Source: JABDJZ01 sp047619685
GTDB taxonomy: Bacteria > Bacteroidota > Rhodothermia > Rhodothermales > UBA10348
Direction of reading: 5' to 3'
DNA: 28,908 nucleotides
Assembly: GCA_047619685.1 (NCBI GenBank)
Contig: JBLHLC010000045.1
Span: forward strand, 1 to 28,908
Numbering within the stretch: position 1 is the first letter of the stretch; each line of letters opens with the position of its first letter. A program made the position numbers and the translations under genes. The notes under the pieces were generated by a model. It was given only the letters and a program-made list of their open reading frames with translations. It was not told where the DNA came from and ran no database searches. Below, piece after piece: positions 21,611 through 28,908 of the stretch.

Positions 21611-24319
21611 ATGTCGTCAGAAAACTCCGCCCCTCAGATCACAGTCGTCATGCACACGTATGAGCGGCCGGATTTCGTTGAACAGGATGTCCGGGACGGC
21701 CGATGGGCCGGAATACCGCTGCTTATTGCGGATGACGCCTCGTCTCCGGAGGTCCAGATTCGGCTCCAGACGCTGGCGGCTGAGATTGGTGCAGGCTTTT
21801 CCGCTCGGTCCGAAAACGGCGGCCCTGCCCGTGCCGCCCACCACGGGGCCAAGGCAGCCGGCACGCCATACTTCGCTCTCTGTGGAGACGACGACTATCT
21901 CCGCGATTTTTCGGACTTCAGTGCCGCCGCTGTCGAACTCCTAAAAGACGAAAACGTGCTGTTCGTGGCCATGCCAGAGGTGCGCTTTGTTGTCCCGGGC
22001 CGTCCGCAGGCGGTGCAGTTTGACAGGCGGGCGTTCGACGGCATGACGGGTGCAGAACTCCTGCGTGAACTGGTGTTTGGTGGTGAAATGCGAGCCCTGC
22101 AGGCGGGCACGGTCCTTCGCACGGAGGAGACGCTCCCGCTCTTTGCCAGTTCGCTTTTTCGCACCAGCGAGGACTTCATCCTCATTTGCCGGCTCTGCTG
22201 CCAACGGCCTAACGCAGTGGTCAGGGTGCCGAGGACAGGCTCGTATATGCGCCGCGAGCACGAGCGCTCGCTCTCCAGCCAAACGAACACGTCGGTCGCG
22301 AGAACGGTTACCAACCTCCTGGCGCTTCTGGTGGGCTGCCGACTGCTCCAGACGCTCGCGGATATCAGCGATGATGTGGTTCTTGGCCTCCTCCGCCAAC
22401 GTGCGCAGGTCTTGGCAAATGTGTACGGCGTCGAGCTTGGAAGTGTAGCAGTAATCGAGGCGGTGCTGACGGGGAACGAGCTCAAACTGGACATCCCCGA
22501 TGCCCTGGAGGCCCTGGAATTTCTGGTCACCAATCGCGACGCCCTTCCCCGGGAGTTGGTCGCGCTCAAGGCAGGACTCCAGAATATCCAGCTTCCAGAC
22601 CGGGCAGACTCGGCCAACCAGACGTTAGTGCTTGCTCTCGAGGCGCTTGATGCCGACGACCCGGATCAGGCAGAGGCTTTGCTGGCCAGCCTGAAGCAGT
22701 CTGACCCGGAAGGTGGGGCATCGGTGGCTGCGCTGCGCGCTCGCATTGCATGGAAGCGGGGCGATGCCAACGGCGCTGCCCGGCATCTCTGTAGCGGCCT
22801 TGTGCTGAATCCGGAGGACACGGACTGCCTCCACATGCTGACCCAAGTGGCCCGTGCGGCCGGAGAGGTCGAGGCCACGGCCAGGCTGGAGAACAGGCTG
22901 CTGGCGCTAATCTCTCCCGATGCGGCGAAGGAACTGAAGCTCACCCACACCGAAGGAATCCGCGATCTCAGGGTAGCATTCCTGGTGTCGAAGGGCCTTG
23001 ACCAGTTCCTGGATGACATCATTCGGGACTTGACTCCCTACATGGACGCGCGCAAGTTTGTCGTGGCCACCAAGGACGAAATCTCCGAGGCCATGGCCTG
23101 GGCAGACCTCTGCTGGTTTGAGTGGTGTAATGACCCCCTGGTCTGGGCCTCAAGGCAGGACATGGCGCGGCAGAAGTCCATCATTTGCAGGCTGCATCGG
23201 TACGAGGCCTTTACCGACTTGCCACTTCGAGTGCAATGGGACAACGTCGATTCGCTCGTGGTGGTGGCGGAGCACCTGGCTGGAATCGTCTGCGAAGCGA
23301 TCCCTGGACTGGCGCAAAGGACGGACATTTTGCATATCCCGAACGGGGTTGACATGTCCCGGTATGAGCTCCTGGAACGATCACCGGGCTTCGATCTGGC
23401 ACTTATCGGTTACCTCCACGGGCGCAAGAACCCGCAGATGGCCCTCCAGATAATGCACCAACTGGTCGCAGCCGACCCCCGGTATCGGCTCCACGTGGCA
23501 GGCAAGTTCCAGGACCCCGCGCTCGAGCTTTACTGGAACCACCAGATCAAGCAACTCGGGCTTTCGGACAACGTCATCATGTACGAATGGCAGTCCGATA
23601 TCGCCGCTTTTCTGGAGGACAAGAGCTACATCCTCTCCACCAGTCTCCACGAGAGTTTCGGCTACTCGATAGCGGAGGCCATGGCGAGGGGTATCAAACC
23701 AGTGGTCCACAACTTCCCGCACGCGAGTGACATGTGGGCCCCGGAGATCCTCTTCAATTCGACTTCCGAGGCGGTCGCCATGATTCGCTCGGCCGACTAT
23801 GACTCGACGGCCTATCGGGCCTTTATTCAGGAACACTATAGCCTGGAAAGTCAGGTTGATCACATACGGTCTCTCATCGAGTCCATCGCCAACGCTGCTT
23901 CAGGAGACAGTGCGCCCATCCCGGTAAAAGAGGTCCTGCGGCTGGAGCCCAGGATGGTAAACGCGGAGCTCACATTTCGATGCCCCGAGTGCCGGGCCGA
24001 GTCCAAATTGCAGTTGCAGACCATCGGAGGACTGCCCGTTGCCCGCGGACGGTGCCCTTCGTGTTCGGCCATAGTCCACGTCGACTCTGAAGTGTACCGG
24101 GAAACCCTTGAGCAATACCGACTTCAGTCCGAGGCAAACGGAGAAGCGCCCGATACCATGGCAATCCGGACTATTGCCGAGTCCTGGGCCCAGCACCCGG
24201 TCTGGAGCCAGATAATGACCGTGGATGGCATCAATCTCGGAATGTGCATGGAGTTCGATCTGACGCCGCATCTGGTCAGGGCCTGGCACCTGGCCGATAG
24301 CCAAAAAACCACAGCATGA
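21611..24319 (+). CDS. Large two-domain glycosyltransferase (GT2 - helical repeats - GT4 - zinc ribbon)
   Basis: The 902-residue protein is modular. Residues of about 8-230 are a GT2-type (GT-A) domain with DDAS (41-44) and the metal-binding CGDDDYL (Asp93-95). Residues of about 330-455 are helical, TPR-like (ALEALDADDPDQAEALLASL; HLCSGLVLNPEDTDCLHMLTQVARAAGE). Residues of about 465-760 are a GT4-type (GT-B) domain with IPNGVDMSRYE, LIGYLHGRKNPQMAL and the donor-site motif STSLHESFGYSIAEAMARG. A zinc ribbon follows, Cys791/Cys794 and Cys815/Cys818 (CPEC, CPSC), then a short C-terminal tail. It probably transfers two sugars to a surface glycan or glycosylates a protein. There is no signal peptide or membrane helix, so it is cytoplasmic. 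First gene of a plus-strand operon; the next start overlaps by 4 nt (ATGA). Confidence 0.87.
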   Translation: MSSENSAPQITVVMHTYERPDFVEQDVRDGRWAGIPLLIADDASSPEVQIRLQTLAAEIGAGFSARSENGGPARAAHHGAKAAGTPYFALCGDDDYLRDFSDFSAAAVELLKDENVLFVAMPEVRFVVPGRPQAVQFDRRAFDGMTGAELLRELVFGGEMRALQAGTVLRTEETLPLFASSLFRTSEDFILICRLCCQRPNAVVRVPRTGSYMRREHERSLSSQTNTSVARTVTNLLALLVGCRLLQTLADISDDVVLGLLRQRAQVLANVYGVELGSVAVIEAVLTGNELKLDIPDALEALEFLVTNRDALPRELVALKAGLQNIQLPDRADSANQTLVLALEALDADDPDQAEALLASLKQSDPEGGASVAALRARIAWKRGDANGAARHLCSGLVLNPEDTDCLHMLTQVARAAGEVEATARLENRLLALISPDAAKELKLTHTEGIRDLRVAFLVSKGLDQFLDDIIRDLTPYMDARKFVVATKDEISEAMAWADLCWFEWCNDPLVWASRQDMARQKSIICRLHRYEAFTDLPLRVQWDNVDSLVVVAEHLAGIVCEAIPGLAQRTDILHIPNGVDMSRYELLERSPGFDLALIGYLHGRKNPQMALQIMHQLVAADPRYRLHVAGKFQDPALELYWNHQIKQLGLSDNVIMYEWQSDIAAFLEDKSYILSTSLHESFGYSIAEAMARGIKPVVHNFPHASDMWAPEILFNSTSEAVAMIRSADYDSTAYRAFIQEHYSLESQVDHIRSLIESIANAASGDSAPIPVKEVLRLEPRMVNAELTFRCPECRAESKLQLQTIGGLPVARGRCPSCSAIVHVDSEVYRETLEQYRLQSEANGEAPDTMAIRTIAESWAQHPVWSQIMTVDGINLGMCMEFDLTPHLVRAWHLADSQKTTA

Positions 24320-25626
24320 CCGGAGATGTCCTCTTTTTTGACTTCGCCTACGCCGAATTCCTCCCGATTATAGAGGAGGCTGCATCGCGGGGAATTCGCC
24401 CCATTATGAATCAGCCGGCCATGCGGCAGGTCTTGACGGATCGAGGCGTGCCTTCCAGGGCCTTCCATGAGTTTGCGGAGGCCGAGGACACCGCCTTCGT
24501 GAAGCGGGAGTCCCGGGCTTTGGGCGACAGAGTGGCGTCGGCAATTGCAAGACCCGGGGCCGCCCAGGCATTCGACTCCCCGAAAGGCAACCTTCTGGTG
24601 TCGGGTTCCAAAGAGTTGGTTCGGGAGATCCTGACGATGGCCGACAACCAGATCTTCCTGGCCCGGGTGATGCGTCGCCTCATTGAAACAACCAACCTCA
24701 AGGCGCTGGTTATGCGCTCATGCCTCAGTTCAGGCCAGCGGGCATTGCAGGAGGTTGCCGCCAGTTACGGGATTCCGGTAATCGAACTCTCGCATGGGAA
24801 TCCCTCGCGCTCCGCCGCGCTGGGAGTCCCGAGTCCGTCGTGGCACATGGCGGTTTTTGGCGAACGGGAGCGTGATATTCTTGTCTCACGCGGTGCCGAC
24901 CCGGCCAAGACGCACGTGACCGGAGCGGCCCAGTGGGATTCCCTGTATCGGCCCAAGTTCAGACCTTCCAAGGAGGCCGCACGGGAGACCTTGGGCTTGC
25001 CGGTGGATCAGCCGTTTGTTCTGCTTGCGGGCAGTTTTTCGTCCGGCCGCTCCCTTCACTTTGCGGATAGTGCACTGCACCTGATGGAGTCCACGGAGAC
25101 ATTCGCCCGCGCCCTGGCCAGTTTGAGGCCTGCTCCGCTTGTGGCGGTCAGACCGCACCCAGGCGAATCGTCACAGAAACCAGTCAGGCCGCCCACCCAA
25201 GCCGAGTTGGCCGACTATCGCCGGTGGTTCACCGAGCGCGGCGTAAACCTGGTGCATGTAGACTTCTCCTCATCATCTCTCGTTGAGGACAAGGCCATCC
25301 TGGTTCGAGCCGCGGACGCGGTCGTGGTTCAGGCCCTATCCTCGACCATGATTACAGAGGTGCTCATTCTGGATCGCCCGGTCTTCAAGTCCAGCGTGGA
25401 AGGGTCGGATTCCTTTTACGAAGATTCGGACGGAGTTCTGACCGTGCAGAACTCCTCGCAGTTGGCCGATGACCTCGATCGAATCATCCACGACCAACCG
25501 TACCGGGAGTCTCTTCGCGAAAGCTACCAAGCGGCGCTTCCCACTTTGAACCATCTGAACGATGGCCAAGCGGCCGGCCGGGTTGTGGATCTGATCGAGA
25601 CGCTCGGCTCCGCCCAGACAGCCTGA
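24316..25626 (+). CDS. GT-B-like surface carbohydrate biosynthesis protein
   Basis: The 436-residue cytoplasmic protein has a two-lobed GT-B look: an N-terminal Rossmann-like half (VLFFDFAYAEFLPIIEEAASRGIRPI), a middle IPVIELSHGNPSR, and a C-terminal half with LVAVRPHPGESS and RAADAVVVQALSSTMITEVLILDRPVFK. This resembles capsule-polysaccharide and CDP-glycerol-transferase type proteins, where the RPHP segment contacts the nucleotide-sugar phosphates. Acceptor and donor are unknown. The ATG overlaps the stop of the large glycosyltransferase by 4 nt, so the two are translationally coupled and very likely act on the same glycan. The next gene begins 5 nt after its stop. Confidence 0.75.
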   Translation: MTGDVLFFDFAYAEFLPIIEEAASRGIRPIMNQPAMRQVLTDRGVPSRAFHEFAEAEDTAFVKRESRALGDRVASAIARPGAAQAFDSPKGNLLVSGSKELVREILTMADNQIFLARVMRRLIETTNLKALVMRSCLSSGQRALQEVAASYGIPVIELSHGNPSRSAALGVPSPSWHMAVFGERERDILVSRGADPAKTHVTGAAQWDSLYRPKFRPSKEAARETLGLPVDQPFVLLAGSFSSGRSLHFADSALHLMESTETFARALASLRPAPLVAVRPHPGESSQKPVRPPTQAELADYRRWFTERGVNLVHVDFSSSSLVEDKAILVRAADAVVVQALSSTMITEVLILDRPVFKSSVEGSDSFYEDSDGVLTVQNSSQLADDLDRIIHDQPYRESLRESYQAALPTLNHLNDGQAAGRVVDLIETLGSAQTA

Positions 25627-25631
25627 CATAC

Positions 25632-26807
25632 ATGAACGTCCCGGCCCTTCGCGCAGACACCCCCGGGTGTGCCCACGTCGTCCACTTTAACAATGCCGGC
25701 GCGGCACTGATGCCCCGGCCTGTACTGGATGCCCAGATCGAGCATTTGGAGCTGGAGTCCAGAATGGGGGGCTACGAATCGGCCGCGGCCACTGCCGACA
25801 AAACTGCAAAGACCCATGAGGCAATCGCCGAGTTGGTGGGCGCAGAGGCCAGTGAGATTTCGGTTGTCGAGAATGCGACCCGCGCCTGGGGAGCGGCTTT
25901 TTATGGATTCCGGTTTGAGGCTGGAGACCGCATTCTGACTGCGCGGGCCAGCTACGCGTCCAACTACATCGCGATGCTGCAGGTGGCGGGCCAGCGGGGA
26001 GTCCTCATAGACATTGCACCAGACGACGTCCACGGCCAGGTCGATGTTCAGGCTCTGGAGCGCATGATCACTCCGCGCACCCGGCTCATCGCCATCACGC
26101 ACTGCCCCACCAACGGCGGGTTGATCAACCCTGCCGAAGACGTGGGCGTGGTGGCCAAACAGCACGGCATCCCTTACCTGCTGGATGCATGTCAATCGGC
26201 CGGCCAGTTGCCGCTGGACGTGTCCCGGATTGGCTGCGACATGCTCTCCGCCACCGGGAGGAAATTCCTCCGTGGCCCCCGCGGGACCGGGTTTCTTTAC
26301 GTCAACAGGGCTCTGGCCCCCGAACTTGAACCGCCCTTCCTGGATTTGCATGCCGCCGAGTGGGTGAGTGACAGTTCGTACCAGGTCCACCGTGATCGAA
26401 GGCGGTTCGAAACCTGGGAAGGCAACATCGCCGGGAAGATTGGCCTGGGCGTAGCGGTCAAGTATGCGTTGGACGTTGGGCTCGAGGCCATCGCCGAACG
26501 GGTCCGGGATCTGTCTGGAAAACTTCGAGACGCGCTCTCCCAGGTGGACGGCGTCCAGGTGTGGGATAAGGGAACCCGGAAGTCGGGTATCGTGACCTTC
26601 AGCCATGCCACAAACCCGGCGGGTGCCCTCCAGGCTCGGCTGGCTGGCGCAGGGTTCAATACGTCCCTTATCGTTCCATCCTCGGCCCTTTTGGACGCAG
26701 AAAATCGCAACCTCCCGGACCTGGTGCGCGCATCAGTCCACTACTACAATACCGAGGACGAAATCGAGCGTTTTGTCGCCGAGCTTGCCAGGAGACGACT
26801 CTCCTGA
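25632..26807 (+). CDS. Class V aminotransferase-fold PLP enzyme
   Basis: The 391-residue protein has the class V (NifS/SufS-like) layout: FNNAGAALMPRPVLDA at the N-terminus, THCPTNGGLINP, PLP-contacting Asp185 and Gln188 in LLDACQSAGQLPLDV, and the Schiff-base Lys211 in SATGRKFLRGPRGTGFLYV. The C-terminal loop that holds the catalytic Cys in cysteine desulfurases is absent (VRASVHYYNTEDEIERF), so desulfurase activity on cysteine is unlikely. An aminotransferase or C-S/C-N lyase is more plausible. It might make an amino sugar for the glycan made by the two upstream genes, but class V folds are not the usual sugar aminotransferases, so this link is weak. Starts 5 nt after the preceding gene. 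Confidence 0.85.
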   Translation: MNVPALRADTPGCAHVVHFNNAGAALMPRPVLDAQIEHLELESRMGGYESAAATADKTAKTHEAIAELVGAEASEISVVENATRAWGAAFYGFRFEAGDRILTARASYASNYIAMLQVAGQRGVLIDIAPDDVHGQVDVQALERMITPRTRLIAITHCPTNGGLINPAEDVGVVAKQHGIPYLLDACQSAGQLPLDVSRIGCDMLSATGRKFLRGPRGTGFLYVNRALAPELEPPFLDLHAAEWVSDSSYQVHRDRRRFETWEGNIAGKIGLGVAVKYALDVGLEAIAERVRDLSGKLRDALSQVDGVQVWDKGTRKSGIVTFSHATNPAGALQARLAGAGFNTSLIVPSSALLDAENRNLPDLVRASVHYYNTEDEIERFVAELARRRLS

Positions 26808-26879
26808 TCCCTTCCGGCGGGTTTCGGCGTTTTCAGAGTACATCACGCCTACATTCGTCCCCAACCAGCACCCACGCCA

Positions 26880-28157
26880 TTGGCTGATTCCAATCGAAGG
26901 TCCGTCGCGAGTTGGGCGATGTTCGACTTCGCCAACTCCGCTTTCACGACCCTGATCGTGACGTTTATCTACGCCGCCTACTTCACGGGGGCGATAGCAC
27001 CGGATCCGGAGACGGGGACTGCCCTTTGGTCTATTGCCGTCGCGATTTCTGCCCTGGTAGTTGCCGTCTGCTCGCCATTTCTGGGCGCAATGGCCGACAA
27101 GGGTGGGCTTCGAAGGCGTTATCTGCTGATCTCCACCGTGGTCTGCATTGCGGGCTCGGTCCTTCTCTACTTCCCTGTTCCGGGGCAGGTGTTGTTCGCC
27201 CTGACGGCTTTTGTAGTTGCCAATGTGGCATTCGAAATGGCCAACGTGTTCTACAATGCGTACCTCCCGGAGCTTGCGCCCCCAGAAAAGATCGGACGGG
27301 TTTCGGGCAATGGGTGGGCGCTGGGTTATCTCGGGGGCCTTCTTTGTCTTCTGGCTGGTTTTTACATATTTGTGGCCCCAGAGTCCGCCCCGTTTGGTTT
27401 GTCCAAAGAGACCGGTCAGCACATCCGGGCGACAAATCTCTTGGTGGCCGCATGGTTTGCCCTCTTCAGTCTGCCCATGTTTTTCTGGGTCCCGGAGCCG
27501 CCTGTTGCCAAGGGTGTGCCCGCGTCCCAGCTTTTCAGGGAGGCAGCCGTGGAGCTGAAGTCCACTTTTGCCCACATCAAGACGTTCAAGAACCTCTTCT
27601 GGCTCCTGATTGCCCGGCTTGTTTATAACGACGGCATCGTCACCATTTTCGCCTTCGGTGCCATCTATGCCACGGGCACGTTCGGTTTCGAAACCGAGGA
27701 CATGTTCATGTTCGGCATCGCGCTCAACGTGGCGGCTGGACTCGGTGCTTGGGCCTTTGGATTTGTGGACGACAAAATCGGAGGGAGGACCACAATTTTC
27801 ATATCGCTGGCCGGACTCGTGGTTGCCGCGATCATAGCTGTGACGGCACAGACTGCTGCCATGTTTTGGTTCTCCGCCGTGCTTGTCGGGCTTCTGGCAG
27901 GGCCGAATCAGGCGGCCAGCCGTTCACTTATGGGGCGCTTTATTCCTCTGGGAAGGGAGAACGAGTTTTTCGGCTTCTATGCATTCTCTGGCAAAGCCAC
28001 CGCCTTCATGGGTCCGCTGGCGCTCGGAGCGCTTACGGTTGCCTACGGGCAGCGGGCCGGCGTATCCGTAGTCATTCTTTTCTTTGTTGTCGGTGCCTTC
28101 ATTCTAAAGCGGGTCAACGAAAAGGAGGGCATGGCCGCCGCCGGCCGAGCCGTCTAA
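26880..28157 (+). CDS. UMF1-family MFS transporter
   Basis: The 425-residue protein has about 12 membrane helices and the UMF1/Atg22-like opening SWAMFDFANSAFTTLIVTFIYAAYF, the loop GAMADKGGLRRRYL, EMANVFYNAYLPELAPPEKIGRVSGNGWALGYLGG and later GPNQAASRSLMGRFIP. UMF1 proteins are major-facilitator permeases; yeast Atg22 exports amino acids from the vacuole, but bacterial substrates are not established. No ATG fits: I take TTG at 26880 as the start because it directly precedes the conserved opening. The 72-nt gap from the aminotransferase gene may carry a promoter; 12 nt separate it from the NIF3 gene. Confidence 0.88.
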   Translation: MADSNRRSVASWAMFDFANSAFTTLIVTFIYAAYFTGAIAPDPETGTALWSIAVAISALVVAVCSPFLGAMADKGGLRRRYLLISTVVCIAGSVLLYFPVPGQVLFALTAFVVANVAFEMANVFYNAYLPELAPPEKIGRVSGNGWALGYLGGLLCLLAGFYIFVAPESAPFGLSKETGQHIRATNLLVAAWFALFSLPMFFWVPEPPVAKGVPASQLFREAAVELKSTFAHIKTFKNLFWLLIARLVYNDGIVTIFAFGAIYATGTFGFETEDMFMFGIALNVAAGLGAWAFGFVDDKIGGRTTIFISLAGLVVAAIIAVTAQTAAMFWFSAVLVGLLAGPNQAASRSLMGRFIPLGRENEFFGFYAFSGKATAFMGPLALGALTVAYGQRAGVSVVILFFVVGAFILKRVNEKEGMAAAGRAV

Positions 28158-28169
28158 AAGAACATCAGA

Positions 28170-28908
28170 ATGAGCGATGCACATACGGTTGCCGTCGTGG
28201 CCTCCCGCCTGGAGACCTGGGCCCCACGCCATACCGCCGAATCCTATGACAATGTCGGACTGCAGGTTGGGCGTTCCTCGGCAGTCGTTACCGGCATTGT
28301 GGTCGCGCTGGACCTGACTCCTCAGGTGATTGCAGAGGCTGAGACTGCGGGCGCAAACCTCATCATCACGCACCATCCCCTGTTTTTTGCGCCCATCAAG
28401 GCCATCACGTCGGCGTCGCTAGTGGGATCCATGGCCCTTCGAATGGCCGAAGCCGGGATCTCGCATTACGCTATCCACACCAATCTGGACGCTGCCCGCG
28501 GTGGCGTTTCCTTTGCTCTGGCTCGTCAGATCGGCCTGGAGAATGTGACGTTTTTGAGCGAAAGGGAGTCCGATTCCGATGGCACCTCTACCGGCCTGGG
28601 CGCGATTGGCGTGCTGGCGCCGACAATGTCCACCGCAGACTTTCTTGCGCACGTGGCTGACTCTCTTGGTGTTCCACACCTGCGCCATGTCAGCACGCCG
28701 CCTCGGGAGATTCGGAAAGTGGCAGTTTGCGGCGGCTCGGGGAGTTCGCTTCTGGACGCCGCTCTGGAGCGGGGTGCCGACGCCTATGTGACGGCAGATG
28801 TGAAATACCACCAGTTCTTTGACGCGCTGGATGCCACTGGCCAACCCAGGCTGGTCTACGTAGACGCCGGGCACTATGAATCGGAGGCGGTGACCGAGGA
28901 TCTGCTCG
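28170..28908 (+). CDS. NIF3/YbgI-family dinuclear metal protein (3' end outside window)
   Basis: The frame from ATG 28170 stays open to the window edge, giving 246 residues. Diagnostic NIF3 features are present: SYDNVGLQVG near the N-terminus, the metal-binding pair ITHHPLFF, HTNLDAARGG, and later DAGHYESE with further ligand residues. Family members form rings that hold two metal ions. They are often annotated as GTP cyclohydrolase 1 type 2-like, but their reaction is uncertain. In this family the gene is often near a zinc-ribbon protein gene; what follows here is unseen. Starts 12 nt after the MFS transporter stop, so it is probably co-transcribed with it. Confidence 0.92.
   Translation, partial: MSDAHTVAVVASRLETWAPRHTAESYDNVGLQVGRSSAVVTGIVVALDLTPQVIAEAETAGANLIITHHPLFFAPIKAITSASLVGSMALRMAEAGISHYAIHTNLDAARGGVSFALARQIGLENVTFLSERESDSDGTSTGLGAIGVLAPTMSTADFLAHVADSLGVPHLRHVSTPPREIRKVAVCGGSGSSLLDAALERGADAYVTADVKYHQFFDALDATGQPRLVYVDAGHYESEAVTEDLL

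Noticed and set aside
25524..26606. 360-codon minus-strand open frame opposite the aminotransferase
   Set aside because: Shadow of the class V enzyme gene, without any domain of its own.
1..28908. CRISPR array, intact insertion sequence or prophage
   Set aside because: No regularly spaced repeats, transposase, integrase or phage structural genes were seen on either strand.

Overview
The window is about 29 kb of GC-rich, gene-dense bacterial chromosome. The gene set points to Bacteroidota in the broad sense, most likely a Rhodothermia-type lineage: a CarB without its C-terminal allosteric domain, a ThuA/PQQ-sugar-dehydrogenase lipoprotein, an S9 peptidase, a DUF4230 protein, a TonB-C protein and few recognisable Shine-Dalgarno sites. 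This placement is inferred from gene families, not from a marker gene. No rRNA, CRISPR array, intact insertion sequence or prophage gene was seen.

Left part (1-8260): the 3' end of an acidic protein is followed by a minus-strand FitA/VapB-VapC type toxin-antitoxin pair with a perfect 13-bp inverted-repeat operator. Next comes a tightly spaced minus-strand operon, carA - S9 peptidase - carB, with 4-nt gaps on both sides of the peptidase gene. The carA leader holds a 27-codon ORF with four Arg codons, a segment able to act as antiterminator, and a strong hairpin followed by a U-tract. This is the architecture of translation-coupled attenuation and is the most interesting candidate in the window.

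Middle part (8260-18562): a TonB-C protein overlaps an M50 membrane metalloprotease, and the lipoprotein gene converges on them. A DUF4230 protein follows. Then comes a collapsed two-component system: the response regulator has lost its DNA-binding domain by frameshift plus deletion, and the kinase has lost its N-terminus and phospho-accepting His. A PutP-like sodium symporter, a fatty-acid desaturase with an unusual coiled-coil tail, a small hypothetical ORF, a membrane-anchored AsmA-like protein and an AraC-type regulator with a degenerate receiver domain complete this part.

Decayed interval (18563-21460): this stretch lies directly downstream of the 3' end of a minus-strand tRNA-Arg(CCU) gene. 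It holds gene debris (a one-TM protein broken by an in-frame amber codon and two PD40/TolB-like propeller fragments), several terminator-like hairpins and a 33%-GC block with palindromes. It looks like a site of repeated insertion and decay, but no att repeat or integrase was found.

Right part (21611-28908): a plus-strand run of five closely spaced genes encodes a large GT2-helical-GT4-zinc-ribbon glycosyltransferase, a second GT-B-like surface-carbohydrate protein, a class V aminotransferase, a UMF1-type MFS transporter and a NIF3-family metal protein cut by the window edge. The first two probably make or modify a cell-surface glycan.
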